A stretch of DNA of 10,194 nucleotides. It comes from JBHHXR01 sp046757205 (GTDB lineage: Bacteria > Pseudomonadota > Alphaproteobacteria > Rhodobacterales > Rhodobacteraceae). The DNA is taken from NCBI GenBank assembly GCA_046757205.1, contig JBHHXR010000123.1:1-10194 (forward strand), in the 5' to 3' direction. Position numbers and translations under genes: made by a program. The notes beneath the pieces are model-generated. The model had not been told where the DNA came from. It saw nothing but the letters and a program-made list of their open reading frames with translations, and made no database searches. Below, in pieces: positions 5,639 through 10,194 of the stretch; the stretch's first letter is position 1, and every line of letters begins with the position of its first letter.

Positions 5639-6664
5639 TCACGCCGGGCGGTATTCGAAGCGCGCCCGCACCAGCCCGTGGTCGGTAGACCCCGCCGCCT
5701 TGTGATCTTCTTCGTTGAGATGGTCGTTGGCCAGGTCCATCCCCTTGAACGCCCAGACGCGCTTGCGCGAGTTGTCGTAGAACTCCTGGCTTACCAGCAC
5801 GTGGTCGAGCGATTCCTTCACGTTCTGATGGACGTGCGTGTAGTAGACGTCGCGCATGGAGCGGTATTCCTGCAGCGACCCGACGGTGTACAAATCCACA
5901 TCGGACCCGCCCTGGCTCAGCCCCGACAGGATGTAGTTCGGCTGCCCCGTCAGGATGTTCAAGGTATTGGAAAGCTGGCTGTCGTTGAGATCGCCCAGCA
6001 CCACCACCGGCGTGTCGGTGCCCTTCATCCGCTCCGTCAGGATCATCCGCAGCGCCGCCGCCTCCGCCGTGCGCCGGATGGTGGAAATCGCCGAGCCCAG
6101 CGCCTCGCTGTGCCGCGAATAGGTCTGGGCGCTGTACCACGGCTCGTTGAATACCCTGGTCGGCATCTTCGACTTGAAATGGCAGACATAGCAGTGGATC
6201 AGCTTGCCATTGGTGCGCGGCCGCACCGTGAAATGCAGCACCGGTCGCGAGAAGCTGTCGATGGTGACGCGTATCGCCGCCGCCTGCGGGTCGCCGCCAC
6301 CGCCGCTTTCCAGCACGAAGTCACCGGGAAAATCCTCGATCCAGTCGGCGTCGCCGACCAGAATATCCGACCGCACCGCCCCGGCGCAGACGATCCGCCC
6401 GCCGGCGTGCCCCTGCGGGACAAGGGGCGTGTAGCCCGCCGTCAGCCCGGCGGCCGCCAGCACATCGTCCAGCGCCTCGCCGTGCCAAAGCTCCTGAAAC
6501 CCCCAGACATCCGCCGGCTTCCGCGCCAGCATGCGGCCCGCCCAGGCGACCTTGCGGTCATACTCCGCCTGCGTCCACGGCGTGGTGTTGAAATAGAGCG
6601 GCAGACCCGCCCGCTGAAGATTGTAAAGGTTGAAACTGCCGACACTGAACTGCGTTCTGGCCAT
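5639..6664 (-). CDS. Endonuclease/exonuclease/phosphatase (EEP) family hydrolase
   Basis: 341 aa from the ATG at 6662-6664, chosen because a consensus AGGAGG (6670-6675) sits 5 nt upstream; the open frame extends 15 codons further without such a site. EEP catalytic motifs appear in order: N12 (SFNLYN), E58 (WGFQELW, metal), H162 (CHFKSK), D225/N227 (LGDLND), D287-H288 (SLDHVLVS) and D328-H329 (STDHGLV), the catalytic Asp-His pair. The set is complete, so the enzyme should be an active Mg2+-dependent phosphodiesterase or phosphatase. Members range from exonuclease III to sphingomyelinase and inositol phosphatases; the substrate cannot be read here. No signal peptide, so probably cytoplasmic. 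Divergent from the dehydrogenase gene at 6826. Confidence 0.9.
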   Translation of the reverse strand: MARTQFSVGSFNLYNLQRAGLPLYFNTTPWTQAEYDRKVAWAGRMLARKPADVWGFQELWHGEALDDVLAAAGLTAGYTPLVPQGHAGGRIVCAGAVRSDILVGDADWIEDFPGDFVLESGGGGDPQAAAIRVTIDSFSRPVLHFTVRPRTNGKLIHCYVCHFKSKMPTRVFNEPWYSAQTYSRHSEALGSAISTIRRTAEAAALRMILTERMKGTDTPVVVLGDLNDSQLSNTLNILTGQPNYILSGLSQGGSDVDLYTVGSLQEYRSMRDVYYTHVHQNVKESLDHVLVSQEFYDNSRKRVWAFKGMDLANDHLNEEDHKAAGSTDHGLVRARFEYRPA

Positions 6665-6825
6665 TATCGCCTCCTGAAAATTCGCATGACAATGCGCGGA
6701 GCCTTTCATGGCCTGTCGCGCACATCAACCCGCCACGCCTTTCACGACACGTGCCGGTCGCGAACGGGCGAGACCGGCCTACCCGCCTGTTCCACCAAAC
6801 CGGAAACCCGGGCGAAGGAGCGCGC
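6665..6825. promoter_or_regulatory. Divergent intergenic region, EEP hydrolase / HIBADH-type dehydrogenase
   Basis: 161 nt between divergent starts. It holds the EEP ribosome site (AGGAGG on the minus strand, 6670-6675), a small CGCAT-gaca-ATGCG repeat (6683-6696) and a 7-bp inverted repeat GCCGGTC/GACCGGC (6753-6759 and 6772-6778, 12-nt spacer) 48 nt before the dehydrogenase start. I see no clear promoter boxes. Confidence 0.35.
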
Positions 6826-7782
6826 ATGAAGATCGGATTCATCGGCCTCGGCAATGTCGGCAGCAAACTCTCCGGCAGCCTGTTGCGCAACGGCATGGAC
6901 CTGAGCGTGCACGACCTCGACGCCGCATTGGTGCAGAAATTCGTCGACAGGGGCGCTGCGCGCGGCGAAAGCCCGGCCCAGATGATGCGCGACTGCGAGG
7001 CGGTGATCACGTGCCTGCCCTCGCCCGCCGCCTCGGCGGCCGTGATGGAGGCCGAGGACGGCATCCTCTCGGCCGTCGCGCCCGGCAGGATATGGATGGA
7101 AATGTCGACCACCGACGAGGCCGAAGTGAAGCGCCTCGGCGCCAAGGTCATCGCCAGGGGCGGCGCGGCGGTCGACTGCCCGGTCTCCGGCGGCTGCCAC
7201 CGCGCCGCCACCGGCAACATCTCGATCTTCGCCGGCTGCGAGCGCGATACCTTCCAGCGCATCCTGCCGCTTCTGACCACCATGGGCCGGCGCGTCCTGC
7301 ATACCGGCCCGCTCGGCTCCGCCTCGGTCCTGAAGGTGCTGACCAACTACCTCGCCACCGCCAACCTGATCACCGTGGCCGAGGCGCTGACCACCGCCAA
7401 GGCCGCCGGCATGGACCTCAACACCACCTTTGAGGCGGTCCGCATATCCTCGGGCACCTCCTTCGTGCACGAAACCGAGGGCCAGGTCATTCTCAACGGC
7501 TCGCGCGACATCTCCTTCACCATGGACCTCGTGCTGAAGGACATCGGTCTCTTCCAGGAAGTGGCCGACCGCGCCGGCGTAAGGCTGGAGATGAACCCGC
7601 TGATGATCGAGATATTCAAGGACGGCGTCGCGCGCTACGGCAGTCGCGAACTCTCGCCCAACATCATTCGCCGCCTGGAAGACGCCACCGGCCTCGACAT
7701 CCGCGCGCCGGGCTTCCCGCCGGAAATGCTCGACGACGAACCCGAGGAAGCCGGATACGAGGTGATCCCCGACAGAGGTTGA
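6826..7782 (+). CDS. 3-hydroxyisobutyrate dehydrogenase-type NAD(P)-dependent oxidoreductase (β-hydroxyacid dehydrogenase family)
   Basis: 318 aa from the ATG at 6826, with AAGGAG (6815-6820) 5 nt upstream. The N-terminal Rossmann fold opens MKIGFIGLGNVGSKL, with D30 at the end of β2 (VHDLD) suggesting NAD+ rather than NADP+. The substrate motif DCPVSGGCHRAATGNISIFAG (117-137) and catalytic K170 with N174 (LKVLTNYL) are intact, so the enzyme should be active. The family oxidises β-hydroxyacids such as 3-hydroxyisobutyrate, tartronate semialdehyde or glycerate derivatives; the substrate is not resolved. About 20 residues at the C-terminus (from FPPEML, acidic) extend beyond the usual end of the family. 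The damaged oxygenase-like gene starts only 5 nt after the stop, so the two were probably one operon. Confidence 0.9.
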   Translation: MKIGFIGLGNVGSKLSGSLLRNGMDLSVHDLDAALVQKFVDRGAARGESPAQMMRDCEAVITCLPSPAASAAVMEAEDGILSAVAPGRIWMEMSTTDEAEVKRLGAKVIARGGAAVDCPVSGGCHRAATGNISIFAGCERDTFQRILPLLTTMGRRVLHTGPLGSASVLKVLTNYLATANLITVAEALTTAKAAGMDLNTTFEAVRISSGTSFVHETEGQVILNGSRDISFTMDLVLKDIGLFQEVADRAGVRLEMNPLMIEIFKDGVARYGSRELSPNIIRRLEDATGLDIRAPGFPPEMLDDEPEEAGYEVIPDRG

Positions 7783-7787
7783 CGCCG

Positions 7788-8065
7788 ATGACTGACGCAA
7801 CAGAATTCATTGATCTCGACAGCTACCGATCGACCGGCCCGACGGCGCGGACTGCCGGGCGCTTCTGGCCCGTGTGCAGGCGGAACCCGGCGACGGCGGC
7901 TGCGCGGTGCCGAGAGGCCGGCGGCCGCGACATGTCGGCATTTTCTCGTTTGTCGAGGGCCCGCGCATGGTCGGCACGCCGGAACGCATCCGGCAACTCT
8001 ACGGCAAGGTGCTGCCGATCCATCTCCAACGCGCCGGCCAGCGCAGCGACGGCTATATCGACTGA
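7788..8065 (+). pseudogene. Remnant of a 2-oxoglutarate/Fe(II) oxygenase-like gene (frameshift plus internal deletion)
   Basis: The gene opens with ATG at 7788 (MTDATEFIDLDSY, AGAGG at 7774-7778 upstream). After Tyr at 7824-7826 that frame turns into nonsense composition, while the -1 frame (codons from 7829) reads IDRPDGADCRALLARVQAE and stays open to the TGA at 8063-8065. Adding one C to the CC at 7826-7827 rejoins the frames and restores SYPIDRPD, a start I associate with BesD/HalD-like oxygenases. The final about 50 residues (RRPRHVGIFSFVEGPRM... GTPERIRQLYGKVLP) resemble the C-terminus of the same enzymes, after the distal His-x-Arg region. The repaired product is only about 92 aa, and the central barrel with the iron ligands is absent; the join lies around 7905-7925. 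The family assignment is from memory of the ends only. The alternative is a small unknown protein. Confidence 0.5.
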
Positions 8066-8141
8066 GACGGGAAGCCGACGCTCCCGGGCATGCGACTTGG
8101 CTATGGCGTATTGCCGCCGCACCGCGTAGACCGGCGCCGCA

Positions 8142-8651
8142 ATGTCCAGGGAAACTGCCGACCGGAACGAAAAAATTGCCGTGCTGACGGCATCTCCCGT
8201 CCGGCGCATGTTCGGCGCCGGGCTGATGGCTGTCCTGGGCGCACTCATGTTTTACGTGGCGATCGCCGCTTCGCCGGACAACGAACTGCTGCTCGCCCTG
8301 CTGATCGCGGTTGGCGCGGTTGCCGTCTGGCAGGCGGCGCGGCTCTACCGGGCGACGCGCCACGGCCTCTACCTGACCCGCGAGGGCCTTTACGAGAGCA
8401 CCGGCACGCGGCTGTGCACCGTGGCGCAGATCGCCTCGGTGGATCGCGGCTTCTTCGCCTTCAAGCCATCAAACGGCTTCCTCATCCGGCTCAAGGAACC
8501 GATGCCGCGGGTTTGGAAGCCGGGGCTCTACTGGCGTTTCGGGCGGCGTATCGGCGTCGGCGGCACGACGTCGCCGCGCCAGGGCAAGGAGATGGCGGAC
8601 ATCATCAGCCTGCTGATCGCCGACAACGACGCCGGCCGCACCCGCCGCTGA
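8142..8651 (+). CDS. Uncharacterised two-TM membrane protein with PH-like C-terminal domain
   Basis: 169 aa. A short charged N-terminus is followed by two hydrophobic helices (about 24-43 and 48-66) joined by a tight SPDNE turn, then a cytoplasmic β-rich region: GLYLTREGLYESTGTRL, IASVDRGFFAFKPSNGFLIRLK and a WRFGRRIGVGG strand. This layout resembles bacterial PH-like membrane proteins common in Alphaproteobacteria, but I do not recognise a named family. Both N- and C-termini are predicted inside. No good Shine-Dalgarno precedes the ATG at 8142, so the start is uncertain, although no nearby alternative is clearly better. The 76 nt before it hold only a weak CGGGA/TCCCG repeat (8068-8072 and 8082-8086). 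It is convergent with the amino acid dehydrogenase, 40 nt from its stop. Confidence 0.75.
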   Translation: MSRETADRNEKIAVLTASPVRRMFGAGLMAVLGALMFYVAIAASPDNELLLALLIAVGAVAVWQAARLYRATRHGLYLTREGLYESTGTRLCTVAQIASVDRGFFAFKPSNGFLIRLKEPMPRVWKPGLYWRFGRRIGVGGTTSPRQGKEMADIISLLIADNDAGRTRR

Positions 8652-8691
8652 CGCCTCTTTCCGGACCCCGACTGCCATCCTCCCGGGGCGA

Positions 8692-10122
8692 TCACAGCCC
8701 CTTGGACTGGTAACTGGTCGCCACGCGGCCGATCGCGACGATATAGGCCGCCGTGCGCAGATCCGTCACATCGTCGCGCTGGTGCCAGACCTCGCGCATC
8801 GACTGGTATGCGCCCCGCATCGTGTCGTCGAGGCCCGAGCGCACCAGTTCCAGTTCGCCCGCGCCTTTCAGATATTTCTGCTTGAAGCCGCCGCTGAGCT
8901 GCCAGTTCAGCCCCTTCTCGGCGCTGAGCCGTTCCAACTCCTCCACGATGAGGATGTGGCGCGCCTCTTCCTGGCGGCGCTGCATGCGGCCAAACCGGAT
9001 ATGGCTGAGGTTCTTGACCCATTCGAAATAGGACACCGTCACGCCGCCGGCGTTGGCGAACATGTCGGGAATGATGACGGTGCCATTGCGGCGCAGTATC
9101 TCGTCGGCGCCGGCGGTGACCGGGCCGTTCGCCGCCTCGATGATCAGCGGCGCCTTTATTCGCTCGGCGTTTGAGAGGTTGATCACCCCTTCCAGCGCCG
9201 CCGGGATCAGGATGTCGCATTCCTCTTCCAGCACCGTCGACCCGTCCTCGACATAACCGCACCCAGAGAAGCCCTTGACGCCGCCGGTCAGCCTGATGTG
9301 CTCGTGCAGGTATTCGATCGGCACGCCGTCGGGATTGGTCACCGCGCCGTCGCATTCGATCACCGCGATGATCTTGCAGCCGTCCTCCTCCGAGAGGAAC
9401 TTGGCTGCGTGGTAGCCGACATTGCCGAGGCCCTGGACGATCACCCGCTTGCCGTCGAGCGTCCCTGACAGGCCGCTCTTGGCGACGTCCTCGGGATGGC
9501 GGAAATACTCTTGCAGGGCGTACTCCACGCCGCGCCCGGTGGCCTCCACCCGGCCGGCGATACCGCCGCTGTGGGGCGGCTTGCCGGTGACGCAGGCGAC
9601 GGCGTTGATGTCGGTGGTGTTCATGCGCCGGTACTGGTCGGCGATCCACGCCATCTCGCGCTCGCCGGTGCCCATGTCCGGCGCCGGCACGTTCTGCGCC
9701 GGGTTGATCAGGTCGCGCTTGGCCAACTCGTAGGCGAAACGCCGGGTGATCTGCTCCATCTCGTGCTCGTCCCATTGCCGCGGATCGATGCGCAGCCCGC
9801 CCTTCGATCCGCCGAACGGGGTTTCGACCAGGGCGCATTTGTAGGTCATCAGCGCCGCCAGCGCCTCGACCTCGTCCTGGTGGACCGCCATGGCAAAGCG
9901 GATGCCGCCCTTCACCGGTTCCATGTGTTCGGAGTGAACGGAGCGGTATCCCGTGAACGTTTCGAGCTGGCCGCGCAGCCGGACCCCGAACCTGACCGTG
10001 TAGGTCGAGTTGCAGACCTTTATCTTGTCGACCAGACCGGGCGAAAGGTCCATCAGCGCGGCCGCGCGGTCGAACATGATGTTCACGGAATCTCGGAAAG
10101 ACGGCTCGGTTTTCTTGAGCAT
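8692..10122 (-). CDS. Glu/Leu/Phe/Val dehydrogenase, probable glutamate dehydrogenase
   Basis: 476 aa, within the normal range for hexameric glutamate dehydrogenases. Catalytic lysines keep the spacing of the Clostridium symbiosum enzyme (K89/K113/K125): K71 (PVKGGIRF), K95 (MTYKCALVETPFGGSKGG) and K107, with the catalytic Asp at D149 (PAPDMGTG). The Rossmann motif is GLGNVG (231-236), followed by AVIECDG (253-259); the acidic residue at the β2 end suggests NAD+. EAANGPVT and IPDMFANAGGVTVSYFEW (329-336, 351-368) are family signatures. The reaction is glutamate + NAD(P)+ + H2O to 2-oxoglutarate, ammonium and NAD(P)H; K71 and the GG that follows favour glutamate over branched-chain amino acids, but specificity is not proven. 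AGGGA 7-8 nt before the ATG supports the start. The leader upstream contains overlapping hairpins. Confidence 0.94.
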   Translation of the reverse strand: MLKKTEPSFRDSVNIMFDRAAALMDLSPGLVDKIKVCNSTYTVRFGVRLRGQLETFTGYRSVHSEHMEPVKGGIRFAMAVHQDEVEALAALMTYKCALVETPFGGSKGGLRIDPRQWDEHEMEQITRRFAYELAKRDLINPAQNVPAPDMGTGEREMAWIADQYRRMNTTDINAVACVTGKPPHSGGIAGRVEATGRGVEYALQEYFRHPEDVAKSGLSGTLDGKRVIVQGLGNVGYHAAKFLSEEDGCKIIAVIECDGAVTNPDGVPIEYLHEHIRLTGGVKGFSGCGYVEDGSTVLEEECDILIPAALEGVINLSNAERIKAPLIIEAANGPVTAGADEILRRNGTVIIPDMFANAGGVTVSYFEWVKNLSHIRFGRMQRRQEEARHILIVEELERLSAEKGLNWQLSGGFKQKYLKGAGELELVRSGLDDTMRGAYQSMREVWHQRDDVTDLRTAAYIVAIGRVATSYQSKGL

Positions 10123-10142
10123 GATTTGTCCCTGGTTTTGTC

Positions 10143-10165
10143 GGCTGCGTCCCGCTGACGCAGCC
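10143..10165. repeat. Leader hairpin upstream of glutamate dehydrogenase
   Basis: GGCTGCGTC-ccgct-GACGCAGCC: perfect 9-bp arms with a 5-nt loop, 20 nt upstream of the minus-strand start codon. It overlaps a second stem, GCCCC (10163-10167) with GGGGC (10175-10179), sharing three bases, so the two cannot form together. The minus-strand sequence after the large stem is GACAAAACC, with no T-tract, so it is not an intrinsic terminator. It could be an mRNA leader structure or a protein-binding dyad. Confidence 0.5.
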
Positions 10166-10194
10166 CCAGCTGCCGGGGCAGGTGTACGGCGGGG

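Noticed and set aside
4899..6140. Long minus-strand open frame (413 codons) opposite the deiodinase-like gene
   Set aside because: It covers a gene with clear FMN and active-site motifs and then an out-of-frame part of the EEP gene. Its Gly/Arg-rich composition without motifs is typical of antisense frames in GC-rich DNA.
6753..6778. GCCGGTC/GACCGGC inverted repeat as a terminator
   Set aside because: 12-nt spacer and no T-tract on either strand; no gene ends nearby.
5240..6829. Plus-strand open frame of 529 codons antisense to the EEP hydrolase
   Set aside because: Arg/Pro/His-rich translation without domains; the opposite strand has a complete EEP motif set and a consensus ribosome site.
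8528..9838. Minus-strand open frame of 436 codons overlapping glutamate dehydrogenase
   Set aside because: Shifted frame of the dehydrogenase gene with Arg-rich composition; all catalytic motifs are in the other frame.
1..10194. Mobile element, CRISPR array, tRNA or phage island
   Set aside because: No tandem spaced repeats, terminal inverted repeats with a transposase, cloverleaf or phage gene could be seen; gene style is uniform across the window except for the AT-rich promoter region at about 1731-1865.

Overview
This is a GC-rich, gene-dense chromosomal stretch (GC roughly in the mid-60s per cent, judged by eye) with small-molecule metabolism genes on both strands. Gene style, Shine-Dalgarno sites and protein families (an entericidin-type mini-lipoprotein, a GFA protein, a cytochrome b561, a 476-aa Glu/Leu/Phe/Val dehydrogenase) suggest an alphaproteobacterium, most likely of the Hyphomicrobiales (Rhizobiales). 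That placement is an inference from protein style. I see no rRNA, tRNA, transposase, integrase, phage gene or CRISPR array.

Layout. 3-1136 (+): 3' part of an enolase-superfamily (galactonate-dehydratase-like) enzyme cut by the window edge. 1260-1688 (-): GFA-family zinc protein. 1689-1981: AT-rich divergent control region with several inverted repeats. 1982-2782 (+): PhyH-family Fe(II)/2-oxoglutarate oxygenase, followed by a cytochrome b561 (2836-3420) and a 37-aa entericidin-like lipoprotein (3549-3662). 3681-4592 (-): pirin. 4593-4895: divergent control region with a perfect 17-nt palindrome. 4896-5612 (+): flavoprotein close to iodotyrosine deiodinase. 5639-6664 (-): endonuclease/exonuclease/phosphatase-fold hydrolase. 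6826-7782 (+): 3-hydroxyisobutyrate-dehydrogenase-type oxidoreductase, followed 5 nt later by a wrecked gene (7788-8065) that looks like the two ends of a 2-oxoglutarate/Fe(II) oxygenase joined together. 8142-8651 (+): small two-TM protein of unknown function. 8692-10122 (-): glutamate (amino acid) dehydrogenase with overlapping hairpins in its leader.

The genes do not form one obvious pathway. They are mostly single genes or pairs facing each other: sugar-acid or hydroxy-acid catabolism (enolase-superfamily enzyme, HIBADH-type dehydrogenase), oxidative and cupin enzymes (PhyH, pirin), a possible reductive dehalogenase, membrane electron transfer (b561) and nitrogen assimilation/dissimilation (GDH). 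I found no convincing new multi-gene system. The items most worth a second look are the decayed oxygenase gene, where restoring a single C rebuilds the frame and a large internal deletion remains; the complete Glu-Tyr-Lys active-site triad of the deiodinase-like protein; the replaced metal-ligand Asp in the enolase-superfamily enzyme; and two unrelated perfect 8-1-8 palindromes, one in each of the two main divergent intergenic regions.
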